In this document: positions 54,591-62,887 of the stretch, one piece after another
Position numbering within the stretch: position 1 is the first letter of the stretch
Layout: the number at the start of each line of letters is the position of its first letter
Assembly: GCA_049976205.1 (NCBI GenBank)
Contig: JBMFIR010000004.1
Coordinates: forward strand, 1 to 64,000
Length of the DNA stretch: 64,000 bases
Reading direction: 5' to 3'
Source of the DNA: WYEN01 sp049976205
GTDB lineage: Archaea; Thermoproteota; Thermoprotei_A; Sulfolobales; AG1
Notes under the pieces: generated by a model
What the model saw: only the letters and a program-made list of their open reading frames with translations
What the model was told of the DNA's origin: nothing
The model's database searches: none
Program-made: the position numbers and the translations under genes

Positions 54591-55547
54591 TTATGAGAAT
54601 CTCTTGAGTATCTCTCTTGCTAGTTCCTCAGCCCCATCTCTATACTCCCTTGGTTTTACTCCTCTGCATTTTTCGATAATCTCTAGTAATTTCCAGGGAT
54701 CAAGACTCTCTTGGTAGCATACACCAAGTTTCTCGGCTAGTATCTTAGCATCTTCGTATCCTGCTGTTAATCTCCAATTCGGGTTCGGGATCACGACAGT
54801 TGGTTTCTTATACGTCAACGCTGCATCAATAACTGTTTTTCCTAAATGAGTTATCACTAGAGACGCTCTAGCTATCCATCTATTAATCTCTGGATCAAAA
54901 TCAAAAATAACCCAATTCTTCTTAGTCTCTTTATAGGGTCTGGGATCGACCCTCCCCGTCTGCAGAACGATATTGTCAAGTCCTGTCTTCACTATCGCAT
55001 CAAATAATTCCTTGAATCCATATGTGCCCGCGGTTACTAGTATGTACCCCTCATCTCTAATTTCGTATTCGGGTCTCTCGTAGAGAGGTCCGAAAAATCT
55101 TCCTCTAGGAAGAATCTTCTTCTGCTCCTCCCACTGAAGAACAGTTAGATCCGATATATATGAGAGATATTTTGCTGAGGAGCTGGGCCTAGTGAATCTC
55201 ACGGAACTCTCAATATTTATAACAGGTACTCTCTTAAACTTAGCAACAAGTGCTGGGGGGACGCTATGATTAGATCCTGTGCTAACAAAAACATCTATAT
55301 TCTTAACCTTATCAATACTCTCGAAAAATGCTTTTGGGATCCCTGTTAAGAGTTTCTGGAATCCCTCATTAGGTCCTCTCGCCTTTCGTATCTCGATAAC
55401 GTCTCCATATCTATATACTTTGCTTCTACTCCACTCATCACCTGTAGGTATATAAAAGACTATCTCAGCCTTACCATATATCCTCTGTGCTAACGCCACG
55501 GCATAGCCCGTATGTCCTCCTCCACTAGCTGTTATACCAATTCTCAT
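54591..55547 (-). CDS. GT-B glycosyltransferase (Alg14/Alg13- or MurG-like, single chain)
   Basis: The 318-residue protein begins MRIGITASGGGHTGYAVALA, the Alg14-like glycine-rich strand. DVFVSTGSNHSVPPALVAK (about residues 106-124) and INIESSVRFTRPS follow. The C-terminal half has GYILVTAGTYGFKELF and SLVITHLGKTVIDAALTYKKPTVVIPNP (in pieces, about 240-267), as in Alg13/MurG donor domains. It probably adds GlcNAc or a related sugar to a dolichyl-linked precursor for N-glycans. It is convergent with the ABC permease, whose stop lies 3 bases away. Confidence 0.75.
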   Translation of the reverse strand: MRIGITASGGGHTGYAVALAQRIYGKAEIVFYIPTGDEWSRSKVYRYGDVIEIRKARGPNEGFQKLLTGIPKAFFESIDKVKNIDVFVSTGSNHSVPPALVAKFKRVPVINIESSVRFTRPSSSAKYLSYISDLTVLQWEEQKKILPRGRFFGPLYERPEYEIRDEGYILVTAGTYGFKELFDAIVKTGLDNIVLQTGRVDPRPYKETKKNWVIFDFDPEINRWIARASLVITHLGKTVIDAALTYKKPTVVIPNPNWRLTAGYEDAKILAEKLGVCYQESLDPWKLLEIIEKCRGVKPREYRDGAEELAREILKRFS

Positions 55548-55618
55548 TATATAACCCTCAAAGAATAACTAAGTAAAAATAAATATAGTGTAATCTCATA
55601 TTTAGCGGAGAAATAATA

Positions 55619-56527
55619 TTGCATGAGTTAACTGATTTAAGCAACTATTCTAAGGAGAAGAATTTCTTCTATATAATAAATGACTTGTTTAAGGTTAAGC
55701 AGACGTTATTGCTTATGTATGTAGGGATCTTCGGATACTTAATTGCTGCTGTGACCAAGATAGATATTCTGAAGCTTGTTTTGATTATGATATCTCAATT
55801 CTTAACTATTGGTGGAACAACAGGTTTTAATATGGTGCTTGACGCTGATCTAGACGCTATCATGATGAGAACTAGAAACAGGGTTATTCCATCAAATATT
55901 ATTAGTAGAGGAAGAGCCTCTGTAGTCTCAGGAGTCACGTTACTCATAGGTTTATTAGTCTCGTACCTAATATCTCCACTCTACATGTTTGTAGCTCTCT
56001 TGGGGGCGGCAATAGATCTTGTAGTGTATACACTTATTATGAAGAGAAAAACTTGGCTAAGTGTTGTTTTCGGAGGTTTCGCTGGAGGAGCACCTGCTTT
56101 AGGGGGTTATGTGGCGTATACAGGAGCCATAGATCTGGTGGGTGTGTCTCTTATGTTGATTGTTGCTTTATGGAGTTCTCCTCATATATGGTATATAAGT
56201 GCTTACTATCTAGAGGACTATAAGAAAGCAAATATACCAACAATACCGGTTCTATATGGTCTGAGAGCAACTGGTTTAGCGTCTACAATAATGATTCTCT
56301 TGATATACGTGGTTGTTGTAGTGTTATTCATTTCACTAAGTCCTAAACCATGGATTCTTCTCATAACATCTACGCTAATGACCATCGCTATATTGAACCA
56401 TACATTAAGACACTACGCGAGATCTTCAGTAGACAGTGTGGAGTTAAGAAAAACTTTTAAGTTCTTGAGCCCTTATCTAGCAATTTTGTTCTTAGCGTTT
56501 TATTTAGATAAACTCTTATTTATTTAA
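55619..56527 (+). CDS. ctaB: UbiA-family prenyltransferase, heme O synthase-like (CtaB)
   Basis: The 302-residue protein has about nine membrane helices. TTGFNMVLDADLDAIMMRTRNRVIPS (in pieces, about residues 72-98) is the NxxxDxxxD prenyl-diphosphate site. YTLIMKRKTWLSVVFGGFAGGAPALGGYVA (in pieces, about 139-168) and SPHIWYISAYYLEDYKKANIPTIPVLYG match heme O synthases. It would farnesylate heme b for a heme-copper oxidase. The start TTG 55619 is tentative. Confidence 0.85.
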   Translation: MHELTDLSNYSKEKNFFYIINDLFKVKQTLLLMYVGIFGYLIAAVTKIDILKLVLIMISQFLTIGGTTGFNMVLDADLDAIMMRTRNRVIPSNIISRGRASVVSGVTLLIGLLVSYLISPLYMFVALLGAAIDLVVYTLIMKRKTWLSVVFGGFAGGAPALGGYVAYTGAIDLVGVSLMLIVALWSSPHIWYISAYYLEDYKKANIPTIPVLYGLRATGLASTIMILLIYVVVVVLFISLSPKPWILLITSTLMTIAILNHTLRHYARSSVDSVELRKTFKFLSPYLAILFLAFYLDKLLFI

Positions 56528-56529
56528 AC

Positions 56530-57606
56530 TCACTCAAGATCTCTTAATAAATCATATATTACTTCGTTAGGAGATTTCTTCCTTGATACTATAAACTGTG
56601 TTTTCTCTCTATATCTATCGATATCTTTCATATATACGTCAATTAATTCACATATGTCATTTATATCTCTGATATAATAGAGCGGTAGCCCGAGTTCCTC
56701 TGCGCATTTATCCACATAGAGAGGCGTGGGAAAAGTTGTTATTCCTAAGACCCCTTGTAGAGCAGCTTCTCTAGCCATAGTGCCGCCTCCGGTGATTACA
56801 GCAAGTGAATACTTAACCAATGCTGGACCAATCGCGTAGCTCTGCTCAGGAAAAATCACCATTTTTCTCTCAATGAAGTCCCGAAGATCATTTGATAAGA
56901 TTGTTTTCTGGTCACTATATCTAGGAAGTACAACTACTCTCAGTTTTCTCTCAATAAGTTTTTGCGATAATCTAAACCAAAACTCTCGATTAAACCCCCA
57001 TTCGTAGTATGAAGCTTTATGCTCCTCGGGTCTAAGAACAACATATGAGTATTCATCGAGACCTAGTTCCTCAACGTATTTTCTCGAAGAAGCCTCTGGA
57101 AAATCTTTGATCCAAGCAAGTTCATCAAAGCCGTCATAAGCCACGAGAATCAAACTAGGAAGAGTGTACTCACGCCAAGCACTTTCAGGTATACATTTTG
57201 AATAAACTAGGTACCTTGCTAGTGGAAGAGCTAGTCTATGTGGATGCTTCGCATGTGGACTATCAGATAATACAATATAAGGTTTTCCAACTCCATATAC
57301 TACTCTGGCCTCAACAGGGTTAGGATACGATACCCCAGCAATTAACTCCCCGCGATATCTTGATAAGATCTCCACAGCATGTATCATTCTTTCGCTCTCG
57401 CTAATTATTTTCTCATAGAGATTCTCAGCATATTTACCGAAAATGATCGCATCAATACCTAATTTCTCTACGATTCCTCTGATCACATCGTATTCTCTTG
57501 CTGTTAGAATCGTTTCATATCCTCTCTCAGCTAGGTATCTCTTCAGTGAAGCACCAATTAACAATTGTTTACTTGTTAAAGCATCAAACCAAATCACTCT
57601 TCTCAA
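56530..57606 (-). CDS. DUF354 family GT-B-like protein
   Basis: The 358-residue protein starts RRVIWFDALTSKQLLIGASLKRYLAERGYE. It has PYIVLSDSPHAKHPHRLALPLA (in pieces, about residues 109-130), YVVLRPEEHKASYY (about 186-199) and AVITGGGTMAREAALQGV (about 272-289). The last block is typical of DUF354/UDP-GlcNAc 2-epimerase-like GT-B proteins of archaea. It may act in nucleotide-sugar metabolism or glycan assembly, fitting the nearby GlmM and Alg13/14-like genes. Confidence 0.8.
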   Translation of the reverse strand: MRRVIWFDALTSKQLLIGASLKRYLAERGYETILTAREYDVIRGIVEKLGIDAIIFGKYAENLYEKIISESERMIHAVEILSRYRGELIAGVSYPNPVEARVVYGVGKPYIVLSDSPHAKHPHRLALPLARYLVYSKCIPESAWREYTLPSLILVAYDGFDELAWIKDFPEASSRKYVEELGLDEYSYVVLRPEEHKASYYEWGFNREFWFRLSQKLIERKLRVVVLPRYSDQKTILSNDLRDFIERKMVIFPEQSYAIGPALVKYSLAVITGGGTMAREAALQGVLGITTFPTPLYVDKCAEELGLPLYYIRDINDICELIDVYMKDIDRYREKTQFIVSRKKSPNEVIYDLLRDLE

Positions 57607-57673
57607 ACGAAACTCCAGGAGTCATGGAGTTAGATGCTTTAAATACTTGTAGACTAATCGTTATTTGATGGCT

Positions 57674-59035
57674 ATGGAGAGACTATTTGGCACAGATGGT
57701 GTAAGAGGTGTATTTAACGCTGAAATGGATCCTTTTATGGCAATGAGACTGGCTTTCTCAATAGCAACATATTTGCCTAGAGGATCTAGAGTTCTGGTGG
57801 CTAGAGACGGTAGAGCGGGTTCAGAGAATATATACTACGCGGTTATAGCAGGTTTAATGGCTGGAGGCGTTAAGGTATATGATGGAGGTCCCGCACCAAC
57901 ACCCTCTATGCAACTAAGTGTTAGAGACAGAGGCTATGATGCTGGTGTCATGGTTACTGCTAGTCATAACCCCCCCGAGTATGTGGGTATGAAATTCATA
58001 ACTAGTGATGGCGTAGAGGCTCCTAGAGAAGTTGAAGAAGAGGTAGAGAAAATATATTACGAGACTAGATTCAGGAAGGTTTCTTGGAAAGAAGTTCAGT
58101 ACACTGTGTTAAGAGATCCTCTAGTTAATGAATATTATATATCTAAGATCGTAGAATCAGTTGATAAAGAAAAAATCGTCTCCAGAAGTTTCAGAGTAGT
58201 TGTTGATCCTGCCAATAGCGTAGGTGGTTTAACGACACCTTATATACTTGAGAGATTAGGAGCCAAGGTATTTACAATAAATGCTGAGTTAAGACCTGAG
58301 CCGTCAAGACCTTATGAACCTACTCCAGAGACTATAACTGATCTCAGAGCAATTGTTAAAGAATTAAAAGCTGATCTCGGAGTCGCACATGACGGAGACG
58401 CTGATAGAGCAATGTTTGTTGATGAGGAAGGAGAAGCCTACTGGGGTGATCGAGACGCAGTCTTACTTGCTAAGCATATTTATCTTAATAGAAAAAGCAA
58501 GATGCCCAAGAGAATAGTTACGGCTGTCTCTTCCTCCACGTTAGTTGAAGAAATGCTGAAGCCTTACGGGATAGAGGTTGTGTGGACTAGGGTGGGATCT
58601 ATAGTGATCGCTAGAGAATTAATTAGATTAGGAGGTGGATTATGCGGTTTCGAGGAAAATACAGGTTTTATATATCCTGAGCATCAATACGTAAGAGACG
58701 GCGGCATGAAGACCGCGCTGATCTTAGAGTATCTGGCCTATGAGAAGAAGAGCTTAAGAGAGTTAATGAGTGAACTTCCAAAACTGCATGTTATAAAAAC
58801 TAAAAGACCTACTAACCCCGAGAAGACAAAGAGAGTGCTTGAGGAGTTAAAGAATGTTTATTCCAGCAAGAGAATCATAACAGTTGACGGTGTTAAAGTA
58901 ATTGGGGATGATTACTGGTTCTTAGTGAGACCCTCAGGAACAGAGCCTATTCTGAGAATAATGATTGAGGCAAAAACAAAAGAGAAAGCTGAGGAGGTTC
59001 TAAAGGAGGTTCTCTTGGTGGTTGATAAATTATGA
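57674..59035 (+). CDS. glmM: Phosphoglucosamine mutase / phosphohexomutase
   Basis: The protein has about 453 residues. It begins ERLFGTDGVRGVFN, carries the phosphoserine loop VMVTASHNPPEYVG (about residues 94-107), the metal loop AHDGDADRAMFVDEEG (about 238-253), the sugar-binding GFEENTGF (about 325) and the phosphate loop RPSGTEPILRIMIEA near the C terminus. All four active-site loops of the alpha-D-phosphohexomutase family are intact. It makes GlcN-1-P for UDP-GlcNAc. Starts at 57665, 57668 and 57674 are in frame. The Trm112-like gene overlaps its stop by 4 bases. Confidence 0.93.
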   Translation: MERLFGTDGVRGVFNAEMDPFMAMRLAFSIATYLPRGSRVLVARDGRAGSENIYYAVIAGLMAGGVKVYDGGPAPTPSMQLSVRDRGYDAGVMVTASHNPPEYVGMKFITSDGVEAPREVEEEVEKIYYETRFRKVSWKEVQYTVLRDPLVNEYYISKIVESVDKEKIVSRSFRVVVDPANSVGGLTTPYILERLGAKVFTINAELRPEPSRPYEPTPETITDLRAIVKELKADLGVAHDGDADRAMFVDEEGEAYWGDRDAVLLAKHIYLNRKSKMPKRIVTAVSSSTLVEEMLKPYGIEVVWTRVGSIVIARELIRLGGGLCGFEENTGFIYPEHQYVRDGGMKTALILEYLAYEKKSLRELMSELPKLHVIKTKRPTNPEKTKRVLEELKNVYSSKRIITVDGVKVIGDDYWFLVRPSGTEPILRIMIEAKTKEKAEEVLKEVLLVVDKL

Positions 59036-59430
59036 AGTATCGATTAATGGATCTTCTCGCGTGCCCGATATGTAAAACTTTTCCTCTAAAGCTAATAATC
59101 TTCTCTCGAAATACCTATAAGAGAGAGTTTAGAGGAAGAAAACCTGTTTGTGAACTCTACTGCTCCTTTCTAGGCAGAGAAATAAAAGAATTAAGAGAGA
59201 AAGGCGAGGAACCACCATGTGAGGAGTGTTTTAAATACGAGATCTCCGAGGGAATACTTATATGCCCGAAATGTGGTAGATGGTACCCCATAATTAATGA
59301 GATACCGAGAATGCTACCTGATGAATATAGAAACAAAAAAGAAGATATTGATTTCTTGAATAAATATAAAGATTACATCCCTGAGGAAGTTCTTAGAAGA
59401 GGTCTTCCACATAATCTCTCTAATCAATAA
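59032..59430 (+). CDS. Trm112-family zinc-finger protein
   Basis: The 132-residue protein has an N-terminal LLACPICKTFPLKLII, an insertion with CELYC and CEECFKY cysteines, and GILICPKCGRWYPIINEIPRMLP (in pieces, about residues 83-105), the Trm112 signature. Trm112 proteins activate several tRNA/rRNA and release-factor methyltransferases. It overlaps glmM by four bases (ATGA), so it is translated from the same message. The insertion with extra cysteines is common in archaeal versions. Confidence 0.88.
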   Translation: MKYRLMDLLACPICKTFPLKLIIFSRNTYKREFRGRKPVCELYCSFLGREIKELREKGEEPPCEECFKYEISEGILICPKCGRWYPIINEIPRMLPDEYRNKKEDIDFLNKYKDYIPEEVLRRGLPHNLSNQ

Positions 59431-59489
59431 ATTATTATTTCTTTAAGTATTTTTAGCGATAAATACTCTGAATAGATCCATTAATATTA

Positions 59490-59912
59490 TCACATAGTTA
59501 CTATAGGTCGCCTCTCTTTCTCCCCTTCTTCTGTGGCAGGCTGTGTCCCAAGTCTGAGAGCCATTAAGGGTGTTAATTTACCTTCTCTGATCATTGCTGT
59601 AGCCATATCTCTGAAACTTGATGTATGTGATATATCGAGCTCCAGTAACTTAACCGCGATATCATACATTGCTTTCCAAACTTGCTCAAGACTTGATCTG
59701 TCTAGACTAGATAGTATTATGGGATCCTGCAACCACTGGTCAAAGGCTCTCAAAGTCTTGATCATGTGTTGAAAAACAGCTCTTGTGGCCAACACTATCT
59801 GGAGTCTATCTCCACCTGACACGATCTCATCATTCAATTGTTTAAATGCTTCTAGCATTCTCTTCTGCATCTTGATCCATTCATCTAGATTACTTATTAG
59901 CATTTGAGCCAA
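59490..59912 (-). CDS. DUF2153 family protein
   Basis: The 140-residue, almost all-alpha protein reads LDEWIKMQKRMLEAFKQLN, then HMIKTLRAFDQWLQDPIIL (about residues 50-68) and LEQVWKAMYDIAVKLLELDISHTSSFRD (in pieces, about 75-102). This matches the crenarchaeal DUF2153 family, of unknown function and restricted to Thermoproteota. Expected length. It is divergent from secY with about 210 AT-rich bases between. Confidence 0.8.
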   Translation of the reverse strand: MAQMLISNLDEWIKMQKRMLEAFKQLNDEIVSGGDRLQIVLATRAVFQHMIKTLRAFDQWLQDPIILSSLDRSSLEQVWKAMYDIAVKLLELDISHTSSFRDMATAMIREGKLTPLMALRLGTQPATEEGEKERRPIVTM

Positions 59913-60121
59913 ACACGTCGCCTCTTTATAGAAAATGTGTTAGAAATCTTAAAAATGAATATGAGATCTCGTATCCGCGAAGAGCGCGCTCATCATATAA
60001 TCAGTTTTTGCACCCTTCTTCATCCACATAGTTATTCTCTAGTCTCCAATTATTGATTTTCAACTTATTAGAAATTATAATAAGGTTTGTGTACATAATT
60101 TAATTAGCGGTGTAGAAACTA

Positions 60122-61543
60122 TTGCCTGACGTACTGGGTGCTCTAGCTAAAGCAGGAGAATATTTACCCGGCGTAGCTAGACCCAAGATAAGACCATCAC
60201 TAGGAATGAGACTGTTATTTACTGGCATAGCATTGATCCTATACATGTTTATGACAACAATACCTCTCTATGGTATAGAGCACCCACCTAGGCTCTTAAC
60301 ACAGCTACCACAGATAGTTCAGATAGTCTTTGCAATGTCTGGTGGAACATTAGCTCAGCTGGGTATAGGCCCCATAGTAACAGCTGGTTTGATAATGCAG
60401 ATCTTAGTTGGTTCAAAGCTTATATCACTAGATCTTTCTAAGCCTGATGATAGGAGAAAATTCACTTTATCTCAAAAAACACTTGCTCTCATAGTCGCGG
60501 GCGTAGAGGCAGGCGGATACGTGCTGGCGGGGCCACAGTTCTGGACAACCACTGGTCCTAACCCTATTTTTGATGTATCCGCCAGCTTCTGGATTAGATT
60601 AGCTGTCTGGGCTCAGCTAGTAGTGGCCACATACCTCATCATGTTAATGGATGAAGCTCTCCAAATGGGCTGGGGTATTGGGAGTGGGATATCACTATTT
60701 ATACTAGCAGGTGTTGCTCGAGATGTATTCAATAGATTATTCTCACCGCTCCCAACCGGAACTGGGAGTTCAGAGCCGTTCGGTCTCGTCCCATACTTGA
60801 TCTGGAGTGGCTATAATAGTGGATATTCCTTTGAGAATATAATGGTTAGATTCAGTAATGGTGTTTATCTACCTAATTTAATGGGTCTTATAGCACTTAT
60901 TGTAGTAATGATCTCACTGATATATTTACAGAGAATGAAGGTTTATATACCAGTCACCACACAGAGACTAAGAGGTATCAGAACAAGAGTCCCTCTACAA
61001 TTCCTCTATGTAACAAATCTACCGGTTCTACTGGTATCTATTCTATACAGTGATCTATATATCTTCTACAGCATCGCTTCATATAATCCCTCCGTGGCCC
61101 AGTTCTTTGGTTGGGCTATGTATTATCTGAGGCCTATCAATGGGTTTTATGAGATACTTGCTGATCCCGGTAGAGCAGCTATTCATATAGCACTATTTGC
61201 CTTACTAGCCATAATGTTCGGATTAATGTGGATCGAGGTAGCAGGATTAAATCCTTCGGGACAAGCCGAGAGATTAATCGCTTCTGGTCTAGAGATACCT
61301 GGTCTAAGAAGAAATCCAAAGGTTCTTGAAATGATCTTGGCGAAATACATTTATCCGCTAACTATACTCAGTACACTAATTGTTGTTGCGATAGTTATTG
61401 TAGCAGATATCTTCACGACCTATGGAACAGGAACAGGGATCCTGCTGGCTGTTGGTATAGTTGAGCAATTCTATACACTCATAGTATATGAGAGAGCTCT
61501 AGAGGCGTATCCAATGCTTAAGAAAATACTGGGTGAAGCATAA
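60122..61543 (+). CDS. secY: Preprotein translocase subunit SecY
   Basis: The 473-residue protein has ten membrane helices. The plug region reads QLPQIVQIVFAMSGGTLAQLGIGPIVTAGLIMQIL (in pieces, about residues 59-93). MKVYIPVTTQRLRGIRTRVPLQFLYVTNLPV (in pieces) is the conserved cytosolic loop. It is the channel of the Sec61/SecYEG translocon, with SecE encoded at 45967-46158. The start is TTG 60122. The glycosyltransferase gene downstream is 6 bases away and probably cotranscribed. Confidence 0.96.
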   Translation: MPDVLGALAKAGEYLPGVARPKIRPSLGMRLLFTGIALILYMFMTTIPLYGIEHPPRLLTQLPQIVQIVFAMSGGTLAQLGIGPIVTAGLIMQILVGSKLISLDLSKPDDRRKFTLSQKTLALIVAGVEAGGYVLAGPQFWTTTGPNPIFDVSASFWIRLAVWAQLVVATYLIMLMDEALQMGWGIGSGISLFILAGVARDVFNRLFSPLPTGTGSSEPFGLVPYLIWSGYNSGYSFENIMVRFSNGVYLPNLMGLIALIVVMISLIYLQRMKVYIPVTTQRLRGIRTRVPLQFLYVTNLPVLLVSILYSDLYIFYSIASYNPSVAQFFGWAMYYLRPINGFYEILADPGRAAIHIALFALLAIMFGLMWIEVAGLNPSGQAERLIASGLEIPGLRRNPKVLEMILAKYIYPLTILSTLIVVAIVIVADIFTTYGTGTGILLAVGIVEQFYTLIVYERALEAYPMLKKILGEA

Positions 61544-61549
61544 ACAACT

Positions 61550-62686
61550 GTGATACTAATGAAGAAGTTAGAGAATAGGAAATGTCTAGATAATGATGAA
61601 TATTTTCTATCAATTATTATTCCAACATACAACGAAGCAGATAATGTGCCAGAGGTCTTGAGTAGACTAAAGATCTTGTCCAAGGAACTAAGAGATAAAT
61701 GCTTCGAGATTATTATTGTAGACGATAACTCTCCAGATAGTACTTGGAGAATAGCTTATGAGAATCTAAATAAATTAGGTCTTGACGGCGTAGTTATTAT
61801 AAGAGAAAATATCAGAGGAATAGGATCAGCTATTGTAACAGGTATAAGAGAGGCTAAGGGGAGATATGTAGCTGTAATGGATGCAGATCTTCAGCATCCT
61901 CCGGAGGAGCTTATTAATATGTTGAATAAAGCATTAGAGAATAACTATGACTTAGTCATCGCGTCTAGATATGTGAAGGGAGGAGGGGTTGAGGGCTGGG
62001 GGATTCATAGGAGAATTATTTCTAAAACAGCTTCTCTCATAGCAAGAATAATTGTTCCCCACGCCAGAAAAATAAGAGATCCTATGTCAGGATACTTCCT
62101 ATTTAGGAGAGACAGAGTCGATGTATCAGAATTAAGAGGAGAGGGCTCTAAGGTTCTTTTAGAGGTGGTGGTTAGAGGAAATATATCAAATATATACGAG
62201 TACCCCTATATTTTTAAGAAAAGAACTCGAGGAGTAAGTAAACTTGGTTTCTTAGAGATCACTCGTTTCCTCATACAGATCCTTAGACTAAGTGATTATA
62301 AAATACTTAAATTCGCTATAGTTGGCGCTAGTGGAATAAGTGTTAACTGGGGTATTCTTTATCTGTTATACGAATTAATGAAGTACCCCACATATATCTC
62401 ATATGCCGTCTCTGTTGAGACTTCACTTATCTCTAACTTTATCTTTAATGATCTCTGGACATTCCGTAGAGAGAAGAAGTATAAGAGTTGGTTCAGAAGA
62501 CTAATTGAATATCACACAGCACAATTAGCAGGTTTATTAATTAACTACTCTGTAACTGTTTTACTAAGCCTCTTTATGTTTTATTTAATCGCTAGTTTCA
62601 TAGGAATAGTCTTGGGCTTTATAGCTAATTACGTGATTAGCACTGAATTCGTGTGGAGTTATAAACCGAAGAAAGACATAAATTAA
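61550..62686 (+). CDS. Dolichyl-phosphate mannose synthase-like GT2 fused to a GtrA domain
   Basis: The 378-residue protein has a GT2 catalytic domain: LSIIIPTYNEADNVPEVLSRL (in pieces, about residues 20-40), IIIVDDNSPDSTWRI (about 58-72), VAVMDADLQHPPEEL (about 107-121) and RDPMSGYFLFRRD. About 120 residues with four membrane helices follow (GASGISVNWGILYLLYEL, NFIFNDLWTFR), which is the GtrA/DPMS_2 flippase-like domain. It makes polyprenyl-phosphate-mannose or -glucose at the membrane. Confidence 0.9.
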   Translation: MILMKKLENRKCLDNDEYFLSIIIPTYNEADNVPEVLSRLKILSKELRDKCFEIIIVDDNSPDSTWRIAYENLNKLGLDGVVIIRENIRGIGSAIVTGIREAKGRYVAVMDADLQHPPEELINMLNKALENNYDLVIASRYVKGGGVEGWGIHRRIISKTASLIARIIVPHARKIRDPMSGYFLFRRDRVDVSELRGEGSKVLLEVVVRGNISNIYEYPYIFKKRTRGVSKLGFLEITRFLIQILRLSDYKILKFAIVGASGISVNWGILYLLYELMKYPTYISYAVSVETSLISNFIFNDLWTFRREKKYKSWFRRLIEYHTAQLAGLLINYSVTVLLSLFMFYLIASFIGIVLGFIANYVISTEFVWSYKPKKDIN

Positions 62687-62835
62687 TGAAAATAATTTTA
62701 CTAGCATTTTATATTTGATCCAAGTATTCATAAATTAATTCTAGGACTTTTAATTTAATTAATTAGTCTTTTATTGGGTCATGAAATCTTTTTATACATT
62801 TAACAAATATCATCTTAATATCATAGTAAAGATTT

Positions 62836-62880
62836 GAAAATATTTATTTTCTCCCAAACCTATTTTATTATTTGAAGGTG
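62836..62880 (+). promoter_or_regulatory. Promoter and ribosome binding site region of citrate synthase
   Basis: An inverted repeat GAAAATA-TT-TATTTTC (62836-62851) forms an AT-rich TATA-like box 36 bases before the coding region. GAAGGTG (62874-62880) is a ribosome binding site seven bases from ATG 62888. The rest of 62690-62835 is AT-rich with no gene. Confidence 0.4.
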
Positions 62881-62887
62881 TTTTTGA